Positions 46,255 to 54,563 of a DNA stretch of 64,000 nt are shown one piece after another. The stretch spans positions 1 through 64,000 of the forward strand of contig DATFDP010000044.1 of NCBI GenBank assembly GCA_035252015.1. The letters are read 5' to 3'. A model generated the notes under the pieces. That model searched no databases, had not been told where the DNA came from, and saw only the letters and a list, made by a program, of their open reading frames with translations. The translations under genes were made by a program, and so were the position numbers. The first letter of the stretch is position 1. Each line of letters starts with the position of its first letter. The stretch is from JAICWP01 sp035252015. Lineage in GTDB: Bacteria > Acidobacteriota > Terriglobia > Terriglobales > Acidobacteriaceae.

Positions 46255-47070
46255 CTACTTAAGTTCCCTGACCCAAATGTTCCGGAAGCTGATGGGTGGG
46301 CTGGGATCGCCATGCGCTTGCAGCAGAATGGGCGCCGTGTCGTACTTTTTGTAGGAAGGTTTGCCTATGTATAGGGTCTCGCCTTTCAGCTCAAAGTGAT
46401 TCTGCACCAGCACGCGGTTAAAAAACACCGTCACATATGCCGGATTCTTCAGCGACCCATCGGCATTGAAAGTGGGCGCCGTCCAAATCACATCGTACGT
46501 TTGCCACTCGCCCGGCTTGCGGCTCGGATTCACCAGCGGAATGCCCTGCTTATAGATGCTGCCGGCCTGGCCATTAACGTAGGTTGCGTTGTTGTAAGAA
46601 TCAAGGATCTGCAATTCGTATCCGGAAGCGGGACTCGGGGCGGCGAGAAATACTCCACTGTTGCCTCGCGCCTGGCCGCTGCCCGTAACGTTTTCGGGAA
46701 TTCTCCATTCGATGTGGAGCTGATAATTTCGAAACTTTCTCCTCGTCTCGATGTCACCTGCCGCTTTATTTACGGTGACTACACCCCCTGCAACCACCCA
46801 CTTCGCCGGCGAGTTGTCCTTGGCTGAGACCCACTCGTCCAGATCCTTGCCATTAAATAAAACGAGCGCGTCGGAAGGCGGTGCGCCACACTCAGTTCCT
46901 GGGCGAACTATCCTGGGCACGGGTTTCCACACTTCCGTATCCTCCGGCTTAGGGGTGGCGCCCACCTTTCCTTGGCCAGCTTGGGGTGCGGCTGGCGCTG
47001 AAGCGCAAAGGCAGAGGCTGGCGAGAACGAAGATTATGATCGCAAGCAAAACTGAAGCTCGGTTCCACAT
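46255..47070 (-). CDS. DUF1080 protein (3-keto-disaccharide hydrolase family), secreted
   Basis: 271 aa from ATG 47070 (MWNRASVLLAIIIFVLASLC, Sec leader, possibly lipoprotein). The frame is open to 47310 without support. The concanavalin-like DUF1080 fold is shown by ALVLFNGKDLDEWV, YQLHIEWRIPE, GNSGVFLA, GYELQILDSYNN, GEWQTYDVIW and the terminal ISFRNIWVREL. The family cleaves 3-keto-glycosides produced by Gfo/Idh/MocA oxidoreductases, and such an oxidoreductase is encoded divergently 142 bases away, so the two probably act as a pair on an extracytoplasmic glycoside. Confidence 0.82.
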   Translation of the reverse strand: MWNRASVLLAIIIFVLASLCLCASAPAAPQAGQGKVGATPKPEDTEVWKPVPRIVRPGTECGAPPSDALVLFNGKDLDEWVSAKDNSPAKWVVAGGVVTVNKAAGDIETRRKFRNYQLHIEWRIPENVTGSGQARGNSGVFLAAPSPASGYELQILDSYNNATYVNGQAGSIYKQGIPLVNPSRKPGEWQTYDVIWTAPTFNADGSLKNPAYVTVFFNRVLVQNHFELKGETLYIGKPSYKKYDTAPILLQAHGDPSPPISFRNIWVRELK

Positions 47071-47096
47071 GCAGATGAGAATACACCGAACTCCAT

Positions 47097-47114
47097 CCGC
47101 TTCGTGTGAGCGGA
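47097..47114. promoter_or_regulatory. Inverted repeat with lac-operator-like half site in divergent promoter region
   Basis: CCGCT (47097-47101) and AGCGG (47109-47113) form a 5-base inverted repeat. The right side reads TGTGAGCGGA, identical over ten bases to a half site of the E. coli lac operator. It lies between DUF1080 and the Gfo/Idh/MocA gene, both plausible LacI-family targets. Short, so possibly chance. Confidence 0.25.
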
Positions 47115-47212
47115 ACTGAAACAGAGATGCTATACCTCTTGATTTCCAGGGTTGCACAAAAGATGAAAGTTGGTAGCATCTGTCCGAACCACCGCAGTGG
47201 AGGTCATTTCGA

Positions 47213-48370
47213 ATGATCACTCGCCGCAACTTCCTCATTGCCACCGGAGTCACCGCCCTTGCCTCAACCCGAGTCTTCGGTGCCAACGATACAATCCGCC
47301 TCGGCCTCATCGGCGCCGGTCAGCGGATGAACGTTCTACTCGATGCCGCGGAACAAGTTGGCCCTTATCAGATTGTGGCCGTGAGTGACGTTTACGGGCC
47401 CAACCGCGATTCTGTTAAGGCGCGTTCCAACGGCATAGCGACCGCTCACCTGGAATACCGTGAAGTGCTTGAGCAGGATATTGACGCTGTGATCATCGCC
47501 TCTCCCGACCACTGGCATGTGAAGATGGCGTTAGACGCCCTGCAGGCGGGCAAGGACGTTTATTTGGAGAAGCCGGTCACACACAGTGTTGAGGAAGGGT
47601 CGGCCCTTATTCGCGCCGTCCGTTCCAGCAAACGGATTCTGCAAAGCGGTATGCAGCAGCGCAGTTGGACTCATTTCCGGGATGCCGTGGATCTGATTCA
47701 GGCAGGCAGTCTGGGCCGTGTGGCTCAGGTGCGAACCTATTGGTGGCAGAACTATCAAAAAGACTGGCCAACAAAACCTGTTGACCGGCAGGCGCTCGAT
47801 TGGCAGCTATGGCTGGGTTCCGCACCAGACCAGCCTTACAGCGAAGAAAAATTCCTTCACTGGCGCTGGTTCTGGAATTTTGGTGGCGGCGCTATGACGG
47901 ATTTGTTTACTCACTGGATTGATGTGGCACACTGGGCCATGAAAACCGACCGGCCACAACGGGCGCAGATGCTCGCCGATAAATATGTTTTCGATCGCTG
48001 GGATTGTCCCGACACGATTCAGGCGGCCCTTCGATATCCTGGTTTTGATGTCGTCTACGAGGGCATGATGAGTTCTTCGATTGACGACGGCGGCCTGGAG
48101 TTCCGCGGCACGGATGCAACGCTGAAGCTCAATCGCGGCGGATTCACCGTTTACCGAGAAGCCGTCCCTAAGGACCAGAACCCTGTGCTCAGCGAGCGCA
48201 GCTACCGCGACGGCACCATTGATCACCTGCAAAACTTTTTTGACTGCATCAAGAGCCGCAAAGAGCCCAATGCGCCCGTCGAAACCGGGGCTGCGGCCGC
48301 CCGCGCCGGTCACATAGCTAATCTCGCTTATCACCGTGGCGGCCAAATTACGTGGTCGTTGAATTCATGA
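47213..48370 (+). CDS. Gfo/Idh/MocA-family oxidoreductase, Tat-exported
   Basis: 385 aa. MITRRNFLIATGVTALAST is a twin-arginine leader, so the protein would fold with NAD(P) before export, as glucose-fructose oxidoreductase does. Rossmann motif LGLIGAGQR (about 31-39), EKPVTHS (lysine-proline of the active site, about 120-126), and the C-terminal alpha/beta domain with HWIDVAHW, whose histidine is a likely catalytic residue. Substrate not determined. The divergent DUF1080 gene suggests oxidation of a sugar to its 3-keto form for lyase-type cleavage. Ribosome site GTGGAGGT. Confidence 0.85.
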   Translation: MITRRNFLIATGVTALASTRVFGANDTIRLGLIGAGQRMNVLLDAAEQVGPYQIVAVSDVYGPNRDSVKARSNGIATAHLEYREVLEQDIDAVIIASPDHWHVKMALDALQAGKDVYLEKPVTHSVEEGSALIRAVRSSKRILQSGMQQRSWTHFRDAVDLIQAGSLGRVAQVRTYWWQNYQKDWPTKPVDRQALDWQLWLGSAPDQPYSEEKFLHWRWFWNFGGGAMTDLFTHWIDVAHWAMKTDRPQRAQMLADKYVFDRWDCPDTIQAALRYPGFDVVYEGMMSSSIDDGGLEFRGTDATLKLNRGGFTVYREAVPKDQNPVLSERSYRDGTIDHLQNFFDCIKSRKEPNAPVETGAAAARAGHIANLAYHRGGQITWSLNS

Positions 48371-48480
48371 GCGGGCCAGGAGATTGGTAGGATATTTTCC
48401 TTATGCTGTTGCTCGCAATGTGGACTTAATTGTCTTTCCGCAAGTGAGGATTAGTCAGGCAAACAAATATTTCGTCGGGG

Positions 48481-49320
48481 GTGCAGTTGAAGCTCTACCG
48501 CACAACTCAGGGCGCATTCGTTGAAGAAGCCGGCGGCTATTATCGGCTATCGGCGCTCGCGACCGCGGAAGAATGGGACAGCCTCGTTTGTGACCTCAAT
48601 TTAAAAGCTCGCGCCGGCGCGGCCGTGAAGGAGAATTCCTTGGCGAAATTGGATCCCGCAACCATTCTCGCTCCGGTCGGCAACCAGGAGGTCTGGGCTG
48701 CGGGAGTCACTTATTACCGCAGCCGCAAAGCTCGCATGCAAGAGAGCAAAGAAGCAGGAGGCGGAGATTTCTACGATAGGGTCTACACTGCTGATCGGCC
48801 GGAGTTGTTTTTCAAAGCCGCTGGATGGCGCGTCGTCGGGCCCGGCAATCCTGTGCGCATCCGCTCCGACGCCAAATGGTCTGTGCCCGAGCCTGAGTTG
48901 ACCCTTCTAATCAATGCCGCCGGCGATCTTGTTGGTTGCACCGTTGGCAACGACATGAGCTCACGGGACATTGAAGGCCAAAACCCGCTTTACTTGCCTC
49001 AGGCCAAAGTTTATGACGGCAGTTGTGCGCTCGGTCCTTGCGTGCTGCTTTCGTCACAAACGCCATCTGATAGCGGCATCCGGCTGGAAATAGCACGCCA
49101 AGGCAAGGCTGTGTTTTCTGGAAGCACGTCAATTTCGGAGCTTAAGCGCGATCCCAAGCAACTGGTGGAGTTTCTTTTTCGCGATCAGAGTTTCCCCCAA
49201 GGCGTGTTTCTAATGACGGGAACAGGGATTGTCCCTGGCGACGATTTCACTCTGCTGCCCGGAGACATAATACGCATCGCGATTGACGGCATCGGGGTCC
49301 TCGAGAACCACGTTGCATAG
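48481..49320 (+). CDS. Fumarylacetoacetate-hydrolase-family enzyme, 2-keto-3-deoxy-D-arabinonate dehydratase-like
   Basis: 279 aa, GTG start. The FAH fold is identified by VPEPELTLLIN (metal glutamates), GNDMSSRDIEGQNPLYLPQA and AKVYDGSCALGPC. The NPLYLPQ-K-Y segment is typical of the 2-keto-3-deoxy-D-arabinonate dehydratase branch (archaeal KdaD, bacterial pentose oxidation), which forms 2,5-dioxopentanoate; related enzymes hydrolyse diketo-deoxy-fuconate/rhamnonate. It is cytoplasmic. It sits alone on the plus strand between the oxidoreductase and a convergent operon. Together with the SMP-30 lactonase and SDRs nearby it suggests a non-phosphorylating sugar oxidation route (inference). Confidence 0.8.
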   Translation: MQLKLYRTTQGAFVEEAGGYYRLSALATAEEWDSLVCDLNLKARAGAAVKENSLAKLDPATILAPVGNQEVWAAGVTYYRSRKARMQESKEAGGGDFYDRVYTADRPELFFKAAGWRVVGPGNPVRIRSDAKWSVPEPELTLLINAAGDLVGCTVGNDMSSRDIEGQNPLYLPQAKVYDGSCALGPCVLLSSQTPSDSGIRLEIARQGKAVFSGSTSISELKRDPKQLVEFLFRDQSFPQGVFLMTGTGIVPGDDFTLLPGDIIRIAIDGIGVLENHVA

Positions 49321-49372
49321 AATGTCGTTCCGGGGCGCATTCCTGAATTCTGGCGCTCCACTTGACTTGACC

Positions 49373-50548
49373 TCAAAGCAGTGCTCCCTTGTCAGCGAGC
49401 ACATCCCTATAAAGCCTATCCAAGTCTTTGAGTGCTTCGTGGCACTTCCTCTCACCTCGCATAAACAGACGAACGGGCGTCTGTGCCAGGGTCTGCAGAT
49501 GCTCGAAACCGGCAAAGCGAGGGCGCAACCACGCCTCCTCCAGCACGGGAAGTGTCGCTGCGAAGTAGCCGTTGGTTAATTGGTTGGCGTGTGGATCGAG
49601 CCATGCCGCTCTGCTGGCGGGCTGTCCTCCAGACTCCACATACAGAGTCCGTTGGCATTGTTGCCCAGCAAGCCACAAAGCATATTCGAGAGCAACATCG
49701 CGATGCTTGCACGTTTGCGAAATGGCCAGCCCCGCTCCGCCCAGAGTCGCTCCCGCAGGCCCTCGGCCACTCGAAGCTATGCAACCGAAGGAAACCAGAT
49801 TTTTGCGATAACCTTTTCTCGCGTAATTGGAATAGCCAAATGCTAATGGGCAGTAAGCGATCTCATCCGTAGAAGCCATGCGTTCCCAGATCGCTATTGG
49901 GTTGGCGGACAGCGCTGCTTCCACCGAACATTCAGCCAAAGCACGCAGCCGACTGAGGGCTTGCTGTCCGATGTTCTCGGACACCACCCTTGCGCTGGAC
50001 GCAAATGGAGGTTCGCTTAAGTTGGCGCAAAGGGTGAAGAAGCACATCACTGAATCCAGGGGCGAAAGAGCGGCGGACACAAAACCTTGCCGGACTTTCG
50101 CCAAATGGAATACCTCTTCCCATGTTTGCGGCAACTTTAGCCCAGCGGCCTCGAGAAGGTCTGGCCTGTATCCGGCAACCTGGGCCGCCGCGTCAATGGG
50201 AAGGGCCCATAGGTGGCCCTGGAAGCAGTAGCTCTCATAAGACAGGCCCACGCTGTCCTGTTTGAATTCCTGGAGCTGAGCGGCCGTGAAGTGCTCGTCA
50301 AGCGGCAGAAAGCACGCTGCGCGCGCCACTTGCCCCATAAAGGGATGATCTATGACAACCAGATCATACTTCGCCGCAAACACCTCGACAGAAGCCTCGC
50401 CGAATTCCTGCAGGCTGCGCGTTTCCCACTCGATCGTAACCTCGGGACGGCGCTCGCTGAATTGGCGCGCTGTCGCCATCAGCGGCGCGAGCCCGCGGTC
50501 ATGCTTCCAGGTGAGGCCACGCAGAGTGGCCGCCGTTTTACCCTGCAT
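49373..50548 (-). CDS. Extracellular-solute-binding-protein family 1 homologue without leader
   Basis: 391 aa from ATG 50548. Type-2 periplasmic-binding fold: LRGLTWKHDRGLAPLMATA, DLVVIDHPFMG, LPIDAAAQVAGYRPDLLEA, LPQTWEEVFHLA, GGAGLAISQTCKHRDVALEY and QTPVRLFMRG. No signal peptide or lipobox can be found at this start, at ATG 50566 or in the open frame up to 50740, and no permease or ATPase gene is nearby. So it is either a cytoplasmic ligand sensor or carrier, or served by an unusual export route. It overlaps the end of the CaiB gene by 11 bases and is the last gene of a four-gene operon. Confidence 0.75.
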   Translation of the reverse strand: MQGKTAATLRGLTWKHDRGLAPLMATARQFSERRPEVTIEWETRSLQEFGEASVEVFAAKYDLVVIDHPFMGQVARAACFLPLDEHFTAAQLQEFKQDSVGLSYESYCFQGHLWALPIDAAAQVAGYRPDLLEAAGLKLPQTWEEVFHLAKVRQGFVSAALSPLDSVMCFFTLCANLSEPPFASSARVVSENIGQQALSRLRALAECSVEAALSANPIAIWERMASTDEIAYCPLAFGYSNYARKGYRKNLVSFGCIASSGRGPAGATLGGAGLAISQTCKHRDVALEYALWLAGQQCQRTLYVESGGQPASRAAWLDPHANQLTNGYFAATLPVLEEAWLRPRFAGFEHLQTLAQTPVRLFMRGERKCHEALKDLDRLYRDVLADKGALL

Positions 50549-51749
50549 CTTGCGCAATGACTCCATCACGCACAAGCCGTTCAATGTCGCTGTCCGGATA
50601 CCCGATCTCTCTGAGGATTTGTCGGCTGTGTTCGCCCAGCAAGGGAGGTCTCTTGATGCTCGACGGCGTGCGGCTGAAGCGGATGGGTGGCCCGATGGTG
50701 CGAAATTGCTTCGCTTTGGGATGCTCGAAACTGACCACAATCTGGTTGTGCCGGACTTGCGGGTCGCCCTCCAAGGCGGGGAAACTGTTCACCGGCGCTG
50801 CCCAGATATCTGCCTCCATAAACATCTCCATGAGCTCGGCCGTGGTTTTGCGTGCGAAGCCCGGTTCCAGCTTTCGCTTCACTTCGTCGCGGTTCTCTAG
50901 CAGATTTCTTGAATCGTTATCTCCGAATCCTTCTATGCCCACTAGCTCCGCAACTTTTCCAATGGGCATCATGGCCACAACGATGTATCCGTCGCGTGTC
51001 CGGTAAACCCCCATGGGAGCGCCAACGCAGGGGTGCCCGATTCCCGCTGCGCTGCGCTCCGGCTCGGAATGTGTATTGAAGTAGAGCGTTACTTCTTGCG
51101 TCGCCAGGCTCAGGATCGAGTTCAGCAGGTTAATGTCAATTCGCTGGCCTTCGCCGCTGCGGTTGCGATGGTAAACTGCGGCCAAAATCGCGCTGACAAT
51201 GTGAAACGAAGCCGTCAGGTCCGCAATCCCCATGCCCACCGGGCTTGGAGGATCGCCCGCCTTGCCGTTCAAATAGAGAACTCCGGCCATGGCCTGCGCC
51301 AGCAGGTCTTGTCCAGGCCGGGTCACATAAGGACCGTCCTGCCCCCAGCCGCAGCTTGCGCAGTAGATCAGTTTTGGGTGAACGCTGGACAGAAACTGAT
51401 ATCCGAGTCCAAGCCGATCCATTACGCCCGGTCGAAAATTCTCCAGCAGAACATCGCTGGACTGGACGATTTTGAGTGCCGCCTCCTTGCCCAGCGGATG
51501 TTTCAGGTTCAGCGCAATGCTTCGTTTTCCCCGGTTAAACGTAAGGAAGGAGACGCTTTCGCCGTCAATATAGGCGTCTTTCAATGACCAGTTGCGCTGC
51601 CAATCCCCATGGAGCGGTTCGATCTTAACTACGTCCGCGCCCATGTCAGCCAGCATCTGCGTCGCATTTGGCCCTTGAACAAGCTGGCTGAAATCAGCGA
51701 TCCGCAATCCTTCTAAAGCTCCACTCAATTGTGTCTCCTCTGCATTCAC
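50538..51749 (-). CDS. CaiB/BaiF-type (family III) CoA-transferase
   Basis: 403 aa, normal length. LRIADFSQLVQGPNATQMLADMG, VVKIEPLHGDW, RGKRSIALNLKHPLGKEA, DVLLENFRPGVMDRLGLGY and LIYCASCGWGQDGPY are the family signatures; the catalytic aspartate should be the one in GMGIADLTASFH. It transfers CoA between carboxylic acids through a mixed anhydride. GTG start four bases after the stop of the fused CoA-transferase, so an organic acid seems to be activated to its CoA ester in this operon. Having two CoA-transferases of different mechanism side by side is unusual. Confidence 0.88.
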   Translation of the reverse strand: MNAEETQLSGALEGLRIADFSQLVQGPNATQMLADMGADVVKIEPLHGDWQRNWSLKDAYIDGESVSFLTFNRGKRSIALNLKHPLGKEAALKIVQSSDVLLENFRPGVMDRLGLGYQFLSSVHPKLIYCASCGWGQDGPYVTRPGQDLLAQAMAGVLYLNGKAGDPPSPVGMGIADLTASFHIVSAILAAVYHRNRSGEGQRIDINLLNSILSLATQEVTLYFNTHSEPERSAAGIGHPCVGAPMGVYRTRDGYIVVAMMPIGKVAELVGIEGFGDNDSRNLLENRDEVKRKLEPGFARKTTAELMEMFMEADIWAAPVNSFPALEGDPQVRHNQIVVSFEHPKAKQFRTIGPPIRFSRTPSSIKRPPLLGEHSRQILREIGYPDSDIERLVRDGVIAQDAG

Positions 51750-51752
51750 GCC

Positions 51753-53564
51753 TCAGCCCGCGACGGGTTGTGCCAGCGAAGGGTGTAACTCGCGCACCAG
51801 GCCTGCCTCTGCATCAAGAATACGTTGAATCATCGCCAGTCGGTCGCGCCCGGGCACAAACTCAAGCTGCCGGATTGCAAACGGATCAATCTCTTCCCGC
51901 ATCAGGCGCAACTCCTCTTTTGACGGCAGCTCAGTTTGTGGGAGCGGTTGCGCAATCAGAAACTCGCCGCTCGTTTGGGACCGAACGGATTCGAGCGCAA
52001 TGCCGGGATGAATGCTGACCAGGCGAAAGCGTCCCTCTTCCGGGTCCAAATTAAAGATTCCAAGATCGCTGATGAGCCGCACCTTGCCGGGTTGCAGCCC
52101 AGCCGTCTTGCGTTCCTCATCGCTGAGCAAGCCCCGCGACGCCGTGCAAAACTCCACTGCCTCGATGAAACGTTCTGGCGAATGTCGTGTTAGATACAAA
52201 ACGAAATTCTTGTGCAGGTTGGCCACGTCTGCCATGCCTCCCTGCCCGGGCAGTCGCAGCACTTTACCTCTATTTGTGATCCACGCATTGTTCGTGCGGC
52301 CATGCACATCAATTTGGGCGACGGTAATCACCTCGTGAGTTATGCGGCCCTGTTGATAATACCAGTGATACGTTTCATCCCCTCCCCAGCACACCTTCGC
52401 GCTGCCAAATTCGAGCGGCTCCGCTAATGTGAGCGACATCGGGTGGAAGTCGATATCAATGAAGCCTCCGTTGAGAGCGATGATCGTCAACTGCGGCGCG
52501 TGGGTCTTCTTGGCCAGCAGATACGAAACCATCGCCAGCGGAGACACAGAACCCACGGAGCAGATGCTGGAATTGTCGTATTCGCGCGCTAAGCAGGCGA
52601 CCATGAGTTCATCTATGGTCCAGGGCGAACCGGGCGGCGTAGCGCGATGAGTTGACAGAACACCTTGCGTGAGAGCTGAGGTGCGCGTCCGTGCGCAGGC
52701 GGAAAGGAATGTTTGCCTGGACGGATCCGGTTCCCTTTGCAGCACGCTTCCTTCGAATTGCCTGGTGCTCAAGTTCGAAGTCACAGATTGTGTTTTCGAA
52801 CTTCGGCGGCGCTGTTCCCCTTCGACGTAGTGCAACAGTTCCTGATAATCCGTGGAGTAGTAGGGCAGGCAAGACGTCGGATACGCCCCCCAGGGCACTT
52901 CCGCGACGGCGGTAACAAATTCCCTGGGCAAAATGAACGAGCGCGGCGCGTCTCCGAGTGAGCCCATGGTGGCGATTTGCTCCACCGTTACCAGCACCTT
53001 CCTCGCAGCGCCTAGTAAGCTGAGGTCGAAGCCCCGGGACCCTTGGATTTCAATGTTCCCAGCATCGTCCGCGCGCTGGGCGTGCAGCAGCAATGCCTCG
53101 ATATCAAGCCGGCGAGCCTGTCCTATCGGCAGGTTTGAAAAAACTGAGGAACTCTCCTTCCAGAACTTCCCGCTTTTCATCAAATCCGAACCCAGGGGAA
53201 GCTGAAAGGGCATTTCCGGCAGGTTGAAGTGGGCCGCGTGCAGCGCCTGGGCCATGGCCAAAGCAGTCCATTCTTCAATTTCAATTCTCTTGCTCTCCAG
53301 CGCGTCGCGGAACCGGGGGGCGAGCCCAAAAACATCCAGGCTGGAAAAACAAAATATCAGCTTGCGGACAGCATTGGCTTCCAGGAAAAGCTCCAGCGGC
53401 AGTCCGCCGCCCCAGCTGATAAAAACAAAGTTCTTCTTTCCCTTGGCTAGAATTCGCTTGATTAAGGCGATCGGAAGACGGGACAGATGGACTCCTCCGA
53501 TTCCCAGTCGGCTACCCTCTGGAACCATCTCTGCCAATTCGTCCAAGGTTACGATGCTGGCCAT
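51753..53564 (-). CDS. Class I CoA-transferase, fused alpha and beta subunits (glutaconate/IpdAB-like)
   Basis: 603 aa from ATG 53564 (MASIVTLDELAEMVPEGSRL), 22 bases after the SDR stop with AAGGTGGG upstream. The alpha half (1-260: GIGGVHLSRLPIALIKRIL, VFISWGGGLPLELFL) and beta half (about 310-603: EYDNSSICSVGSVSPLAMVS) are normally two proteins. In the beta half the active-site glutamate of transferases (E-x-G context) is not visible: the corresponding segment reads ICSVGS. IpdAB-type hydrolases also depart from the transferase site, so a CoA-ester hydrolase or ring-cleaving role is possible. Confidence 0.78.
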   Translation of the reverse strand: MASIVTLDELAEMVPEGSRLGIGGVHLSRLPIALIKRILAKGKKNFVFISWGGGLPLELFLEANAVRKLIFCFSSLDVFGLAPRFRDALESKRIEIEEWTALAMAQALHAAHFNLPEMPFQLPLGSDLMKSGKFWKESSSVFSNLPIGQARRLDIEALLLHAQRADDAGNIEIQGSRGFDLSLLGAARKVLVTVEQIATMGSLGDAPRSFILPREFVTAVAEVPWGAYPTSCLPYYSTDYQELLHYVEGEQRRRSSKTQSVTSNLSTRQFEGSVLQREPDPSRQTFLSACARTRTSALTQGVLSTHRATPPGSPWTIDELMVACLAREYDNSSICSVGSVSPLAMVSYLLAKKTHAPQLTIIALNGGFIDIDFHPMSLTLAEPLEFGSAKVCWGGDETYHWYYQQGRITHEVITVAQIDVHGRTNNAWITNRGKVLRLPGQGGMADVANLHKNFVLYLTRHSPERFIEAVEFCTASRGLLSDEERKTAGLQPGKVRLISDLGIFNLDPEEGRFRLVSIHPGIALESVRSQTSGEFLIAQPLPQTELPSKEELRLMREEIDPFAIRQLEFVPGRDRLAMIQRILDAEAGLVRELHPSLAQPVAG

Positions 53565-53586
53565 GCCCACCTTGTGCGAGGAATTC

Positions 53587-54363
53587 TCATTCCGGCAGGA
53601 CTGAACAGGAGACGCCGCCATCAATCGCGAGGCACTGTCCGGTAACCCAGGAACTTTCATCGCACGACAGATACAACGCGCCCCAGGCGACGTCGATGGG
53701 CTGTCCGATTCGCCCTAAAGGGTGCATCCGCTCCCAGGAGCGCCGCAAATGTTCTGGATTGGGAACACGTTCCAATACGTGAACATTCATTGGCGTATCA
53801 ACCGTTCCCGGGGCAATGCAATTCACGCGAACTCCATAGCGTGCGTACTCCCGCGCCAGCTGCCGGGTCAAGCTGATGACTCCGCCTTTGCTGGCCGCGT
53901 AGTGCGGATATCCTGGAAACCCGAACAATCCCTGCACCGATGCAATATTTACAATCGCGCCCCCCTTGGCTGCCATCATTCCGGGTAACACGTGCTTGGC
54001 GCAAAGAAACATGCTGGTTAAGTTCACGTTCAGTATCCGGTCCCAATCCGCGAGGTCGAGAAGATGGGCCGGCGCTTCATGGGCGATGCCGGCCACGTTG
54101 GCCAGAACGTCAATCGCGCGTCCAAATTCTTCCTGTGCCGCTGCTACCGCGCCCTTCACTTCCGCTTCCACGCTTACATCCGTGCGGCGGAAAATGCATT
54201 TCCCTCCTGCCTTCCGAATCTCTTCCGCCGTTGCCTTCCCGGCCTCGGTATTGATATCGGCCGCAACCACCTGCGCGCCTTCCTGCGCGAATAACGACGC
54301 AATCCCCTTTCCAATCCCCATCGCAGCGCCCGTTACCAGGGCCACGCGGCCTTTCAGGCGCAC
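53587..54363 (-). CDS. Short-chain dehydrogenase/reductase (SDR)
   Basis: 258 aa classical SDR: TGAAMGIG (11-18), ADINTEAG after beta-2 (aspartate favours NAD), NVAGIAHEAP, catalytic serine in NIASVQG, YxxxK in HYAASKGG, and PGTVDTPMN. GTG start preceded by GGGAGGT. First gene of the operon SDR, fused CoA-transferase, CaiB, solute-binding protein. Closest in pattern to sugar dehydrogenases (glucose, fucose or rhamnose 1-dehydrogenase and keto-deoxy-rhamnonate dehydrogenase), but the substrate is not assignable. Shares its upstream region with the divergent rhaT gene. Confidence 0.85.
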   Translation of the reverse strand: MRLKGRVALVTGAAMGIGKGIASLFAQEGAQVVAADINTEAGKATAEEIRKAGGKCIFRRTDVSVEAEVKGAVAAAQEEFGRAIDVLANVAGIAHEAPAHLLDLADWDRILNVNLTSMFLCAKHVLPGMMAAKGGAIVNIASVQGLFGFPGYPHYAASKGGVISLTRQLAREYARYGVRVNCIAPGTVDTPMNVHVLERVPNPEHLRRSWERMHPLGRIGQPIDVAWGALYLSCDESSWVTGQCLAIDGGVSCSVLPE

Positions 54364-54475
54364 AAGACCTCCCTCTCTGCGAAACTCGCGCGACAGAACC
54401 TATCACAAAGCGCGACCGTCATTCAACGAAGAACCCTGAAAGGTTTGTTCCTTCAGAATAAATTCGATTTTTGCT

Positions 54476-54498
54476 GGTCCAGAATCTGGCTCTGGACC
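54476..54498. promoter_or_regulatory. Operator-like inverted repeat in the SDR-rhaT divergent region
   Basis: GGTCCAGA (54476-54483) and TCTGGACC (54491-54498) are perfect 8-base arms with a 7-base spacer. The spacer carries an extra TCTGG, giving CCAGA-A-TCTGG as a nested palindrome. It ends ten bases before the rhaT -35 box, a typical place for an activator or repressor. Confidence 0.5.
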
Positions 54499-54508
54499 GT
54501 TTCTCGGA

Positions 54509-54537
54509 TTGACAGTGCCGCGCACCGAGTATATACA
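54509..54537 (+). promoter_or_regulatory. Strong sigma-70 promoter of rhaT
   Basis: Perfect -35 TTGACA (54509-54514), 17-base spacer, -10 TATACA (54532-54537). Start near 54544 leaves only about 20 bases before the ATG at 54564. No good ribosome site is seen in that leader. Confidence 0.6.
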
Positions 54538-54563
54538 GAGTCTCTCGCCCGACTTCCATACAG

